Shown piece after piece: positions 53,367 to 62,217 of a DNA stretch of 64,000 nt. The position numbers and the translations under genes are program-made. Under the pieces are notes generated by a model. It was not told where the DNA came from. It worked only from the letters and a program-made list of their open reading frames with translations, and made no database searches. Every line of letters begins with the position of its first letter. Position 1 is the first letter of the stretch. Source of the stretch: Solirubrobacterales bacterium (GTDB taxonomy: Bacteria; Actinomycetota; Thermoleophilia; Solirubrobacterales; Solirubrobacteraceae); NCBI GenBank assembly GCA_027449125.1, contig DAIDME010000106.1:19312-83311 (forward strand), in the 5' to 3' direction.

Positions 53367-54155
53367 CTAACTGACGCTGTGCTCGATGTGGCCCAGCGAC
53401 CCGACCTCAATCCTTACGGTGTCGCCTGACTGCAGGTAGCGGGGCGGCTTCATGCCATGCCCGACGCCGCTCGGTGTGCCGGTCAGGACGAGATCCCCGG
53501 GGCGCAGCGTGCAGGTTTCCGAGATGAAGGCGAGCAGCGTCTCGACCCCGAACACGAGGTTGGAGGTGTTCGAGCTCTGACGCAGCTCGCCGTTGACCCA
53601 GGTCTTGATCGTGAGACCGCCCGGGTCAGGCACCTCGTCGGCCGTCGTCAGCCACGGCCCGAAGGGGCAGAACGTGTCGGCGCCCTTACCTCGCACCCAC
53701 TGCGGCTCGCGGCCCTGGAGATCGCGGCCGGTGACGTCGTCGGCGATGCAGTACGCGGCGGCGCTACCGCCTGAGCCGATCGCGATCATCAGCTCGCCCT
53801 CGTAGTCGAGCTGGGTCACCACCGCCGGTTTGACGACCGGGCCGCCGGGAGCCGTCGCCGAGCTCGCCACCTTGAGGAAGACCGTCGGCCATGCGGGGCT
53901 GTCGTGGCCCATCTCCGCGATGTGGTCGGCGTAGTTGAGCCCGATCGCGTAGATCGTGCCTGGATTGGGGATCGGCGCCAGCAGCTTCACGTCCGCAAGC
54001 CCGTACTCGCCCAGGTCGGTATCCGTGCCGATTCTGCCGGCGAGAACGTCACGGACAGCGTCGGCACCTCGCGCGAACGCCCGCACGCGCTCGCCGCTGA
54101 CGACGCCGCCGAGCGGCTCGGAGCCGGGATCGGTGATGAAGGTCGCAAGTTTCAT
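53367..54155 (-). CDS. Fumarylacetoacetate-hydrolase family protein
   Basis: This is a 262-residue FAH-family enzyme. The core runs from IPNPGTIYAIGLNYADHIAEM through the metal-binding LDYEGELMIAIG and GRDLQGREPQWVRGKGADTFCPFGPW to GDLVLTGTPSGVGHG. Family members hydrolyse C-C bonds in acylpyruvates or decarboxylate oxaloacetate. It starts 4 bp after the stop of the upstream nitrilase gene, so regulator-nitrilase-FAH form one operon. Substrate unknown. Confidence 0.9.
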   Translation of the reverse strand: MKLATFITDPGSEPLGGVVSGERVRAFARGADAVRDVLAGRIGTDTDLGEYGLADVKLLAPIPNPGTIYAIGLNYADHIAEMGHDSPAWPTVFLKVASSATAPGGPVVKPAVVTQLDYEGELMIAIGSGGSAAAYCIADDVTGRDLQGREPQWVRGKGADTFCPFGPWLTTADEVPDPGGLTIKTWVNGELRQSSNTSNLVFGVETLLAFISETCTLRPGDLVLTGTPSGVGHGMKPPRYLQSGDTVRIEVGSLGHIEHSVS

Positions 54156-54159
54156 GCGG

Positions 54160-54990
54160 TCAGCATGTCAGGTTCCGGTAGAGCTCCGAGCGACGGTCCG
54201 CAAACACGTCGTTGTGAGGTCCGATCGCCTTGTCCTCGGCCTGCTCGAGCGCCACGCGCGCCGTGATCGTGACCGTGCGGTCGTCGTAGACCGGCCCGAC
54301 GAGCGGGTATCCGTCGGGCCCGACTATCACTGTCCCGTTGACCCAGACGAGGCCCCGCTCGGTCCTCGCGCGGTCGCTGCAGGCGATGAACATCCGGTTC
54401 ACCGACGCGGCCGCCTGCGCCCGTACGACCTCCATCGAGCGCTCGCCCGTGGGCCGGCTCTCGGCCGGCCAGTTGGTGGGGACACAGAGCAGCCGGGCAC
54501 CCTCCAGCGCCGCGGTGCGAACCCATTCGGGGAACTCGAGGTCGTAACAGACCATCGTCGCGATCCGGCCAAAGCGCGTGTCGAGCACCGCGGGCGGCTG
54601 GTCGCCTGGCAGGAAGAACTCGGGCTCGCGACCCCACAGGTGCGCCTTGCGGTACACGGCCCGCAGTCCGCCCTCGTCGATCACGACCGCACTGTTGCGC
54701 GGCATCTGCGCGGCCGCATCGGCCTCGCAGAGCCCGGAAACCACGACGATCCGGTGGTGCGCCGCGAGCGCGGCGAGCGCCGTCACCGTGGGACCGTCGA
54801 GCGGCTCGGCGAGCGCCCGCACCTCGGCGCGCTCGGAGAACACGTAGCCGCTGTTGGCAAGCTCGGGGAGGACGATCACCTCGGCGCCGTCCCTGGCGGC
54901 CCGCTCGACGCTCTCGAGGCACGCCTGCCGGTTGTGCTCTGCGCTGCCCACCTCGAGCTCGACCTGACAGCATGCGATCGTGATGCTCAC
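54160..54990 (-). CDS. Carbon-nitrogen hydrolase (nitrilase superfamily)
   Basis: This is a 276-residue amidohydrolase with the full Cys triad: Glu about 43 (VLPELANSGY), Lys about 115 (VYRKAHLWG) and Cys about 148 (MVCYDLEFPE). The WGREPEFF and VCYDLEFPEW context suits N-carbamoyl or omega-amidase groups. GTG 54990 overlaps the regulator stop by 4 bp (GTGA) and is preferred over the longer frame to 55182. It probably hydrolyses a small amide or carbamoyl-amine. An NCS1 transporter and an agmatinase-family enzyme nearby support nitrogen scavenging. Confidence 0.9.
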   Translation of the reverse strand: MSITIACCQVELEVGSAEHNRQACLESVERAARDGAEVIVLPELANSGYVFSERAEVRALAEPLDGPTVTALAALAAHHRIVVVSGLCEADAAAQMPRNSAVVIDEGGLRAVYRKAHLWGREPEFFLPGDQPPAVLDTRFGRIATMVCYDLEFPEWVRTAALEGARLLCVPTNWPAESRPTGERSMEVVRAQAAASVNRMFIACSDRARTERGLVWVNGTVIVGPDGYPLVGPVYDDRTVTITARVALEQAEDKAIGPHNDVFADRRSELYRNLTC

Positions 54991-55568
54991 CGGACCGCTC
55001 CCTGTGGGTCCGGCAGGCCGGGGGCCAGTATCCAGAGGATCCTTGCTCCCTCTTCGCCTCGCGCGCTCCAGGTGTGGGGGACTGATGCGCCGAACGTGAG
55101 CGCGTCGCCGGAACCGAGCGTGAAGGTCTCCTGCGCAAAGCTCACCTCGACCTCTCCATGCAGCACAAAGCACACCTCGCACTCGCTGGGCAGCGTGTAG
55201 AGTTCGCTGCCGCCGGAGCCTCCGGCCGGCACCACCGACTCGAGCACCGTCACGTGGCGTTCGTCAGCAGGGGTGATGAGCGTGTCTACCACGTCAGAGG
55301 CCTTGGGGAGATCAGCCAGGCGCGGCCTGTCGGAGCGGCGTACGAGGGTCGTCTCAGGCTCCCGGAACAGGTCCGCCAGCGGCAGTCCGAGCGCGGCACA
55401 GAGCGCCTCCAGGCTGGCGATGGACGGGCTGGTGATGTCACGTTCCACACGCGAAAGGAAGCTCTTGGTGACACCGGCGCGCTCGGCGACCTCGCCCAAT
55501 GACAGACGGCTGTGCTCGCGCGCGTGTCGCAGGCGCGCGCCGATCCGGATGTGCTTGGCAGCTGCCAT
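54987..55568 (-). CDS. XRE-cupin transcriptional regulator
   Basis: This is an approximately 193-residue regulator with an N-terminal helix-turn-helix (LSLGEVAERAGVTKSFLSRVERDITSPSI) and a C-terminal small-molecule-binding cupin with YTLPSECEVCFVLHGEVEVSF. Such proteins control neighbouring catabolic genes. It is the first gene of the regulator-nitrilase-FAH operon, joined by 4-bp and 4-bp-gap spacing. ATG 55568 is used; the frame to 55664 adds unrelated residues overlapping the upstream gene. The inducer is not known. Confidence 0.88.
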   Translation of the reverse strand: MAAAKHIRIGARLRHAREHSRLSLGEVAERAGVTKSFLSRVERDITSPSIASLEALCAALGLPLADLFREPETTLVRRSDRPRLADLPKASDVVDTLITPADERHVTVLESVVPAGGSGGSELYTLPSECEVCFVLHGEVEVSFAQETFTLGSGDALTFGASVPHTWSARGEEGARILWILAPGLPDPQGAVR

Positions 55569-55644
55569 GGTCGCGCTCAACGGCACAGTACCCGACGCCC
55601 GCGGGCGACCGCCGGCCGTGGCGCGCGTGGCCCGGCCCCGCCGC

Positions 55645-56247
55645 TCATGGGCGCCCTGCGGCACGGCTGATCAGTGTCCGCAACCGTTTCCGCGCCACCA
55701 GCAACCCGATCGAGCCACCACCGAGCACGACCCACGCTGGGAACGCGGCGTCATCGACGGTCAGCCGCCGCAGCGTGAACAGCGTCAGCAGCGAGCCGAG
55801 CGCGCTGGCGATGAACGCGCTCGGACTCTCGGTCTGCGGCGTGCGGTATGCCTTGCGGATCGTCGGCAGCGCCGCAAAGGCGTCGGCGAACACACTGGCG
55901 CCCACCGCGAGGTACCCGCGCGCGCTCACCGCCCACACCACCAGCGCCGCGACGGCGCACGCCGCGGAGCCGATGTCCCAGCGCTCGAGCCGCGTGAAGG
56001 CGCGACGGCTCCCAACCGACGCCGCCAGCACGAGCAGCGGTCCCAGCCCGAGTGCGAGCGTCACCAGCGATGCGAGCCCCACTCCCGCGCTGACCTCCGC
56101 GGCAAAGGCGATCAGCGGGACCAGCGCCCACAGCGCCCAGCTGACGCGGTTGGGATGCGCACGGCCACGCAGCGTCGCCTGCGCATAGCGGAGGTTCCCG
56201 AGTATGGGCAGGATGGCACCGACGATCGCGAAGCGGGGGTCGATCAT
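55645..56247 (-). CDS. Hypothetical membrane protein, PQ-loop/SemiSWEET-like
   Basis: This is a 200-residue protein with about six spans. Two related segments, NLRYAQATLRGRAHPNRVSWALWALV and ALPTIRKAYRTPQTESPSAFIAS, have the Pro/Gln and YR-x-ES pattern of PQ-loop repeats seen in SemiSWEET-type transporters. The family assignment is tentative. It lies between the cupin regulator and the NCS1 transporter, so a small sugar, amino acid or amine might be its substrate. Confidence 0.7.
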   Translation of the reverse strand: MIDPRFAIVGAILPILGNLRYAQATLRGRAHPNRVSWALWALVPLIAFAAEVSAGVGLASLVTLALGLGPLLVLAASVGSRRAFTRLERWDIGSAACAVAALVVWAVSARGYLAVGASVFADAFAALPTIRKAYRTPQTESPSAFIASALGSLLTLFTLRRLTVDDAAFPAWVVLGGGSIGLLVARKRLRTLISRAAGRP

Positions 56248-56301
56248 CGGCGGCGGGCGCTGCGTGCTGCAAGCGGCATCACTGCCGCTTGTAGCACCTG
56301 C

Positions 56302-57771
56302 TCACGCGGACGCGCCGGCAAGCTCGCGTTCGGACTCGCTTACCGCCCGCTGCTCGGCGCCGACATCGACCGTGCGTGACAGCAGCCAATACACGAGCCC
56401 TGAGACGGCGAGCCCGACAAGCCAGGAGATGTCCACGTCGGAGAGCTGCTTGGCGATCGGGCCTGTGAAGCTGAAGCCGGCCAGGCTTGGTAGCACCATG
56501 AACGGGATCTCAGCCGCAAAGCCGACGAAGTAGGCGACCAGCCCGCGCCAAGCCCAGGCTCCGTAGAGACCGTCCGGCCTGAAGAGGTCCGTGATCGCGT
56601 AGTGGCCGTGACGGACGAAGAAGAAGTCCACCAGGTTGGTGGCCGTCCACGGCACCAGCAGATAGAGCATCAGCGTCAGCGAGTTGGATACGGTGGTGGC
56701 CGCGTTCGAGGAGATCGTCTCTCCGACCACGAACCAGATGACCGTCAGCACCAGGATGCCGCTGACGCGCGCGGCACGCGTCGGGCGTATGCGCTTGAAC
56801 GAGTCGATCGCCGTCAGCAGGCTGAGCATGCCGCCATAGGCGTTCATGCCCATCGTCGCGATCAAGCCGGCCGCCAGCAGGATCGCGGCGACGGTGCCGA
56901 GCGGGTCGAAGATGTTGTTGCCGGCGATCTTGGTGCCGTCCAAGCCGTCTGTCGCGCCGAGCCGGATCGCGAGCCAGGCGCCGAGCGCGATCAGCCAGAC
57001 CGGCGAGCTGGCGGCGCCGAGGAAGACCGAGGCGATCACCCTGCGGGCCTTCGTCAACTTGGGTAGGTAGCGCGAGTAGTCAGAGACATAGGGCGCGTAG
57101 GTGATGTTGTATGCCGCCGCGACCGAGAACTGCGCCATGAACGCGGCGAAGACGAAGCCGAGGTGCTGGTGCGGCGCGTGCCCGCCCGCATCTCCCAGCA
57201 GCACCCCGATCGAGAGGATGCTCACGACCGGCAGCGCGAGCACGAGGATCGCCCGGAAGGCACGGTGCACCCAGTCGTGACCCCAGATCGCGATCACGGC
57301 CGCCACCACGGCCGAGAGCACGGCCACCACCGTTGGGTTGAACCCGAAACTGGTCTGGAAGCCCTGCGCGGTCAGCACCTGGTCGGTCACGTTGAACGCG
57401 AGGTAGGTGAAGAGCGTCGCGAACAGCGGCACGAGCACACCCCGGTAGCCGAACTGAGCGCGTGACTGGATCATCTGCGGCAGCCCGAGCAGCGGGCCCT
57501 GCGTGGCGTGGAAGGCCATAAACACGGTGCCCACGACGATGCCGAGGGCGCCGGCGAGGATCGTCCATCCGAGCGAGAGGCCCATCGCCGGGCCGACGAA
57601 GCCGATCGGGATGGTGAAGTACTGGAAGTTGCCAAGGAACCAGAGCGGCGCCTGATGCCAGAGCTTGGCGTGGCGCTCGTCGTCCGGCACCCAGTCGATC
57701 GACCGGCGCTCAACCTCCCACGTCGGCGGCGTCTCCGCCACCCGGACTGGAATCTCTTCCTCCACGCTCAT
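56302..57771 (-). CDS. NCS1-family transporter (nucleobase/hydantoin/allantoin)
   Basis: This is an approximately 489-residue membrane transporter with 12 predicted spans. Typical stretches are HAKLWHQAPLWFLGNFQYFTIPIGF, YAPYVSDYSRYLP and TAIDSFKRIRPTRAARV. NCS1 proteins import purines, pyrimidines, allantoin or hydantoins with Na+ or H+. The neighbouring amidohydrolase and ureohydrolase suit a nitrogen-rich small substrate. ATG 57771 has GGGAG upstream. It is divergent from nothing and followed by the PQ-loop gene (54 bp). Confidence 0.9.
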   Translation of the reverse strand: MSVEEEIPVRVAETPPTWEVERRSIDWVPDDERHAKLWHQAPLWFLGNFQYFTIPIGFVGPAMGLSLGWTILAGALGIVVGTVFMAFHATQGPLLGLPQMIQSRAQFGYRGVLVPLFATLFTYLAFNVTDQVLTAQGFQTSFGFNPTVVAVLSAVVAAVIAIWGHDWVHRAFRAILVLALPVVSILSIGVLLGDAGGHAPHQHLGFVFAAFMAQFSVAAAYNITYAPYVSDYSRYLPKLTKARRVIASVFLGAASSPVWLIALGAWLAIRLGATDGLDGTKIAGNNIFDPLGTVAAILLAAGLIATMGMNAYGGMLSLLTAIDSFKRIRPTRAARVSGILVLTVIWFVVGETISSNAATTVSNSLTLMLYLLVPWTATNLVDFFFVRHGHYAITDLFRPDGLYGAWAWRGLVAYFVGFAAEIPFMVLPSLAGFSFTGPIAKQLSDVDISWLVGLAVSGLVYWLLSRTVDVGAEQRAVSESERELAGASA

Positions 57772-57912
57772 CGGCGTTGCTCCCTTTGCGTTCGGGCACA
57801 CCCAGGTGCCGCCACAACCATCTCCGATGCTCAAGAGTACACGAGCGTTGCTCATTGTGCAATAGGTTCACGTGTCGCGCCAGGGCTGAGCCCCGGCGCC
57901 GCGCGACCGCTC

Positions 57913-58302
57913 TCAGGGGCGAGCCGATAGGTGCTCGTGCACGCACAGCCACTGTCCCGCGCGCGCGAGCAGGACGATCGTCTCGCGCTCAGGGTTGCGG
58001 ACGAGCTCTCCATCCCATTCGAGCTCGGTGTCCACGTCGTGGGTGAAGACGGCGAGCGTTCCTCGCAGCTGCAGATGGGGTGCGCTCGAGCGGCACGAGC
58101 GCACGCGGAAGCCGTGCTCGCGCTCCCAGCGCTCCCACTCAGCCTCGTACGCGGCGCGCGACCGCAGGACGGCCGCCTGGCCGGGAAAGACGAACGTCGC
58201 ATCCGGCGCAAAGGCGGCGAAATACTGCTCGCGCCGGTGCGCCGCGAAGTCCGCGACGATGCCGTGCACCACGCTCGTGACAAGCTCTACCTCGGCAGCC
58301 AT
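57913..58302 (-). CDS. SnoaL/NTF2-like protein
   Basis: This is an approximately 129-residue cone-fold (NTF2-like, DUF4440/SnoaL) protein: YFAAFAPDATFVFPG, LRSRAAYEAEWERWEREHG and LAVFTHDVDTELEWDGE. The fold can be a small catalytic or binding module. ATG 58302 follows GGAGGGG. It is divergent from the agmatinase gene, with a 98-bp shared region. Function unknown. Confidence 0.8.
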   Translation of the reverse strand: MAAEVELVTSVVHGIVADFAAHRREQYFAAFAPDATFVFPGQAAVLRSRAAYEAEWERWEREHGFRVRSCRSSAPHLQLRGTLAVFTHDVDTELEWDGELVRNPERETIVLLARAGQWLCVHEHLSARP

Positions 58303-58400
58303 GCAAACACCCCTCCAATCGCCCGGCATCGATCGACCCGCGCAGTGCGATGACTAATAAGCAATACTCGTGGCCTGGAGCGTAACAGAGAGGTAATCCC

Positions 58401-59435
58401 ATGTCTGAACCGATAGGCCCCGCCGACACGTCCAAGACGCCGCGCTTCGCGGGCTTTGCGAGCTTCGCCCTGCTCCCGACGCTCGAGCAGGCCGGGCGAG
58501 CCGACATCGCCGTGGTCGGCGTACCGTTCGATGCCGGCGTGTCGTACCGGCCGGGCGCGCGTTTCGGGCCCGCGCACGTGCGCGAAGCATCACGGTTGCT
58601 GCGCCCCTACAACCCCGCCCTGGATGTCTCGCCGTTCGCCTCGGCGCAGGTCGTCGACGCGGGCGACATCGCTGTCAACCCGTTCGACATCCCGGAGGCG
58701 ATCGCCACGATCGAGCGCGAGGCAGGACGCTTCCTGGAGCGCGGCATCCGCCTGGTGGCGGTCGGCGGCGACCACACGATCGCCCTGCCGTTCCTGCGCG
58801 CCCTGGCAAAGCGTCACGGCGCGCTCGCGCTGCTGCACTTCGATGCGCACCTGGACACCTGGGACACCTACTTCGGCGCCGCGTACACCCACGGCACTCC
58901 CTTCAGGCGCGCCTTCGAAGAGGGGCTGCTCGACACTGACGCGCTCTGCCACGTGGGCACCCGCGGTCCGCTCTACGGTCGCGAGGACCTGGACGACGAT
59001 CGCCGCTTCGGGTTCGGGATCATCACGAGCAGCGACGTCTACAGGCTGGGAGTAGAGCGGGTCGCCGAGCAGTTGCGGGCGCGGATCGGCAACCGGCCGC
59101 TCTACGTGTCGGTGGATATAGACGTGCTGGATCCGGCGCACGCGCCGGGAACCGGCACACCGGAGGCGGGTGGCCTGACGAGCCGCGAGCTGCTCGAGCT
59201 GCTGCGGGCGTTGCGCGGCACAGCGCTCGTGGGCGCGGACGTGGTGGAGGTCTCACCGCCCTACGACAATGCCCAGCTGACGGCGATCGCAGCGAGCCAC
59301 GTAGCCTATGACCTCATCTCGCTGATGGCGATCGGCGCAGGCGAGGAGCCCGCGACAGCCCGCGATGGCTCGGCGCCGGGGCACGCTCACGGCGACCGCG
59401 ACGGCGGCGCAGCGGCCGCGCCGACGCTCAGCTGA
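58401..59435 (+). CDS. Agmatinase/guanidino-ureohydrolase (arginase family)
   Basis: This is a 344-residue manganese ureohydrolase that removes urea from agmatine or a related guanidino compound. The Mn ligands are in [10 protein letters not shown] (His), [10 protein letters not shown] (Asp-His-Asp) and [19 protein letters not shown] (two Asp). A 30-residue acidic/Ala tail follows the domain. Agmatine gives putrescine, but guanidinobutyrate or guanidinopropionate are equally possible. The nearby NCS1, nitrilase and cupin genes point to nitrogen scavenging. Confidence 0.93.
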   Translation: MSEPIGPADTSKTPRFAGFASFALLPTLEQAGRADIAVVGVPFDAGVSYRPGARFGPAHVREASRLLRPYNPALDVSPFASAQVVDAGDIAVNPFDIPEAIATIEREAGRFLERGIRLVAVGGDHTIALPFLRALAKRHGALALLHFDAHLDTWDTYFGAAYTHGTPFRRAFEEGLLDTDALCHVGTRGPLYGREDLDDDRRFGFGIITSSDVYRLGVERVAEQLRARIGNRPLYVSVDIDVLDPAHAPGTGTPEAGGLTSRELLELLRALRGTALVGADVVEVSPPYDNAQLTAIAASHVAYDLISLMAIGAGEEPATARDGSAPGHAHGDRDGGAAAAPTLS

Positions 59436-59560
59436 GCGGCACGCGGCGCCAATCAGACGCTCGCTCAGATTCCCGACACCGGGGGCCGCTGGCCGCGTTA
59501 TGATCGTCGCGTCGAGCCGTCGGGGCGATCCAACCGGGTGATCCAGGGGAGGGCGAGCAG

Positions 59561-60529
59561 ATGAACGCGCAGCGTGTTGCCAAACGAACGATGCGGTTGG
59601 CCGGACGGGCCGCCGCGATTGCGGCGCTCATCGGCGTCGTGACCGCCCCGGCGCTCGCCGTCGCCAAGCCCCCCAATCGTGGTGGCGGTGGTGGCGGCGG
59701 CGGCGGTGGCGGAGCAACGCCCACCGGCAACGACGTCTCCTACCCTCAGTGCGGAACGAGCCTGCCGTCGGCGCCCGCATTCGCGATCGTCGGGCTGACC
59801 GGCGGGCTTGCCAACGACCTCAACCCCTGCTTCGGACCGTCCGCCACGTACCCGAGCTACACGCAGAGCGAGCTCTACTGGGCCGTGGCTTCCGCGACTG
59901 GCGCGAGCACCCAGCCCAAGGTGTCGCTCTACGTCAACACCGCCGACCCGGGCAACGTCTACAACGGCACGGCGATCGGTGACTGGCCGACTTCCTCGTC
60001 GTCAGCCGACCTCTACGGAGCGTGCACGACCACGACGGTCACGCTGAGCGGCACAACCTACACGGTCGGCACCGATAGCACCGCGTGCGCCTGGCAGTAC
60101 GGCTACAACAAGGCGACCCAGGACGTGACCTGGCTGGCCTCTGCCGCGCAGGCGATCAACGGCCAGCTTTCATCCTCCACGGTGCCTGCGACGGCCAGCA
60201 GCTACCCCTGGTGGCTCGATGTCGAGACCGCCAACACCTGGCAGTCGGACACGGCCATGAACGTCGCGGATCTGCAGGGCATGGTCGCCGGACTCGAGGC
60301 CGCTGGGGCCGGCAAGGTAGGCGCCTACTCCACGGCCTCGCAGTGGGACAGCGTGACCGGCGGGACCAACTCCAGCTCGGGGTCCCTGTACGGGATTCCG
60401 GAGTGGCTCCCCGGCGCACGCACCCTCTCCGGAGCCCAGGCCAACTGCACTCAGCCAGCCTTCACCGGCGGCGCCGTGACGCTGACCCAGTGGTTCAGCC
60501 GCCCGGTTGACAGCGACTGGGCCTGCTGA
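59561..60529 (+). CDS. Secreted GH25-like (DUF1906-type) protein
   Basis: This is a 322-residue exported protein. A signal peptide (about 1-36, ending ALAVAKP) leads to a run of about 11 Gly residues, then a TIM-barrel-like domain: NDVSYPQCG, AFAIVGLTGG, SLYVNTADPGN, CAWQYGYNKA, YPWWLDVETANTW and GKVGAYSTASQWDSVTGG. This pattern is shared by actinobacterial lysozyme-like (GH25/DUF1906) proteins, with DVE as a possible catalytic acid region. It may act on cell wall. It stands alone. Confidence 0.85.
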   Translation: MNAQRVAKRTMRLAGRAAAIAALIGVVTAPALAVAKPPNRGGGGGGGGGGGATPTGNDVSYPQCGTSLPSAPAFAIVGLTGGLANDLNPCFGPSATYPSYTQSELYWAVASATGASTQPKVSLYVNTADPGNVYNGTAIGDWPTSSSSADLYGACTTTTVTLSGTTYTVGTDSTACAWQYGYNKATQDVTWLASAAQAINGQLSSSTVPATASSYPWWLDVETANTWQSDTAMNVADLQGMVAGLEAAGAGKVGAYSTASQWDSVTGGTNSSSGSLYGIPEWLPGARTLSGAQANCTQPAFTGGAVTLTQWFSRPVDSDWAC

Positions 60530-61164
60530 GACCCGGCCCAACGCGCGTCCGCGCTCGCAGTCGGCCGCCGGCCCGGCTTCGCCGGGCGACAGCGCCGCCG
60601 CGTCATCAACGCGGGCCGCCGGGACCGAAGCCGCCACAGGCAACACAGATGCACGAACCGCCCGGCCCCCGCGCAGTTCGTGCATTACGTCCCGGCGGGC
60701 TCAGGCAGTCGGCGCAGCAACTGGTAGTGTCGTGTCCAGGCTTGGTCGGAGCCGCAGCGCCCACCGGCTGACTGTCGCCCGCGCCCTGAGAGCCCGGTCC
60801 GGATGAGCATTGGGAGATGCGTGCTCACGCACCGGGAACCGCGACCACCGACGCCGCCGACACATGCTTCGTCGCCCATGCAATCGCGTTGAAAGGCCCC
60901 GGCGACTGCGGAAGCGATAGCCACCGAGTTGCAAGCCTTCCGCGCATAGGAGGTGGCAGGGTTGAGCGTCTGAGGTGCCCGTCGTGAGGTCGATGCAGGT
61001 GTCGGCTCGCACTCCAGATCGCGGCTGCGCGGTCGTCAGGTGCGCGATGCCGCGAATCAGGGCTAGTCAAGTAGCGAGTGCCTGAAACTGTTGCCGCCCT
61101 CTCGCCAACGGGCCGCGTTGCAGTGGGCGGTGTCCGCGCTTATTTCGGCAAGTGCGCTTCCAAC
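60530..61164. other. 635-bp intergenic region, no convincing gene
   Basis: No frame here has a coding pattern that I trust. A 7-bp GC-rich hairpin (60571-60577 with 60581-60587) 42 bp after the secreted protein may be its terminator. The stretch is less GC-rich than its surroundings from about 60650 on. It may mark the edge of an accessory patch that includes the toxin-antitoxin pair. Confidence 0.5.
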
Positions 61165-61569
61165 ATGCCAATGCTGGGCGCGTGGCGTCGAAGGATCATC
61201 TCAGCGCTTGCGATCGCGACTCTGGTTGCTGCCGTCGCGATCAGCCTATTTGTGGCGAGCGATGGCCACGGTCCCGGTGTGAGTACGTTCAACGCGTGCC
61301 TCAGCCACAAGCCGTTCTTGACGACGACTGTGAGACTGTCTAACCACCGTGTGGTTGACACGATCAGGGACCGAGCCTCGGGATCGGTGGTCGGCGAGCT
61401 AGCGATGCTCCCGACGGTGCGAGCACGCGAGAACTTCAGCACGACACGCTGGTTGCCAGCCGGCTCCGGATCGGCGAACGGGCGATTTTTGCTTCTCACG
61501 CACTCCCCCGCTGGTCGCGATGCGCAGGCCATGTTCACCTGCAGCCAGACGGTGATTCCAGGGCCGTAG
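61165..61569 (+). CDS. Hypothetical membrane-anchored or secreted protein
   Basis: This is an approximately 134-residue protein with one N-terminal hydrophobic segment (AWRRRIISALAIATLVAAVAISLFVAS), which is either a signal anchor or a cleavable signal. The rest is a short extracytoplasmic domain with two Cys (FNACLSHKPF and MFTCSQTV). No family recognised. ATG 61165 is used; a frame start at 61078 (GTG) extends it by 29 codons. Codon use is less GC-rich than in the core genes. Confidence 0.6.
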   Translation: MPMLGAWRRRIISALAIATLVAAVAISLFVASDGHGPGVSTFNACLSHKPFLTTTVRLSNHRVVDTIRDRASGSVVGELAMLPTVRARENFSTTRWLPAGSGSANGRFLLLTHSPAGRDAQAMFTCSQTVIPGP

Positions 61570-61593
61570 GGTTGCGGGCTGGGGCTCACTGAC

Positions 61594-61612
61594 TATAATT
61601 CTGGTCATGACC
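61594..61612 (+). promoter_or_regulatory. -10 box and palindrome at the start of the toxin-antitoxin operon
   Basis: A perfect TATAAT lies at 61594-61599, with a weak -35 TTGCGG (61572-61577, 16-nt spacer). The ATG at 61607 is 7 nt downstream of the -10 box, so transcription would begin at or within a base of it: a leaderless mRNA. The perfect palindrome GGTCATGACC (61603-61612) covers the start codon and is a good operator for antitoxin autorepression. Confidence 0.6.
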
Positions 61613-61897
61613 GACACGATGTCTCTTGCTAGCGCGAAGGCCCGATTCTCTGAATTGGTCGATCGCGTCGAGCGTCAACAGGACCGAGTGATCGTCACGC
61701 GCAACGGCAAACCGGCCGCTGTCGTGATCAGCATCGATGACCTCGAAAGCCTCGAGGAAACACTAGCCGTCATGTCCGATCCTGACCTGGCTGCCCAGAT
61801 AGCAGCGAGCGAGGCTGCTTTCGCCGCTGGCGAAGCCGGCGTGGGTTTGGACAAGCTGCGTGCTGATTTGCAGACTCGGCGCTCCGCTGAGCAGTGA
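61607..61897 (+). CDS. YefM/Phd-family antitoxin
   Basis: This is a 96-residue antitoxin. The N-terminal MSLASAKARFSELVDRVER and VIVTRNGKPAAVVISIDDLESLEETL form the DNA-binding Phd/YefM fold. The C-terminal acidic helix (LAAQIAASEAAFAAGEAG) would neutralise the toxin. It is transcribed from a leaderless-looking promoter with a palindrome over its ATG. The TGA overlaps the toxin's GTG start by 4 bp. Confidence 0.92.
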   Translation: MTDTMSLASAKARFSELVDRVERQQDRVIVTRNGKPAAVVISIDDLESLEETLAVMSDPDLAAQIAASEAAFAAGEAGVGLDKLRADLQTRRSAEQ

Positions 61898-62166
61898 GCA
61901 ACGAGATCTGGCGCATCGCGGTGATGCCGCCAGCCCGCCGACAGTTCGACAAACTGCCGATCTCAGTCGCTGCAGCGGTGTTGGAGACGCTTGAGGCGAT
62001 CGCCGAGAACCCGCGTCGGTTGGGCAAGCCGCTGATGTTCGAGCACGAAGGACGCTTCTCAGCCAGGAGGGGGCCTTATCGCATCATCTATGAGCTCGAG
62101 GACCAACAACGCGTCGTTCGGGTGATCGCGATCGGGCACCGGCGTGACGTCTACCGATCGCGCTGA
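61894..62166 (+). CDS. RelE/ParE-family toxin
   Basis: This is a 90-residue toxin with the compact RelE fold: WRIAVMPPARRQFDKLP, LEAIAENPRRLGKPL and RRGPYRIIYELEDQQRVVRVIAIGHRRDVYR. The cluster of C-terminal basic residues and Tyr resembles the RNA-cleaving site of RelE/YoeB toxins. It starts with GTG, 4-bp overlap with the antitoxin (GTGA). It should cut mRNA at the ribosome, unless it is of the ParE type. Confidence 0.92.
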   Translation: MSNEIWRIAVMPPARRQFDKLPISVAAAVLETLEAIAENPRRLGKPLMFEHEGRFSARRGPYRIIYELEDQQRVVRVIAIGHRRDVYRSR

Positions 62167-62217
62167 CCGCCGTCCGAGATCCCGCTACCAGCTCGCCGCG
62201 CATTGCGGGTCCGTCGC

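Noticed and set aside
60701-61012. 103-codon - frame in the intergenic stretch
   Set aside because: Arg/Ser-rich, no conserved motif, and no start signal.
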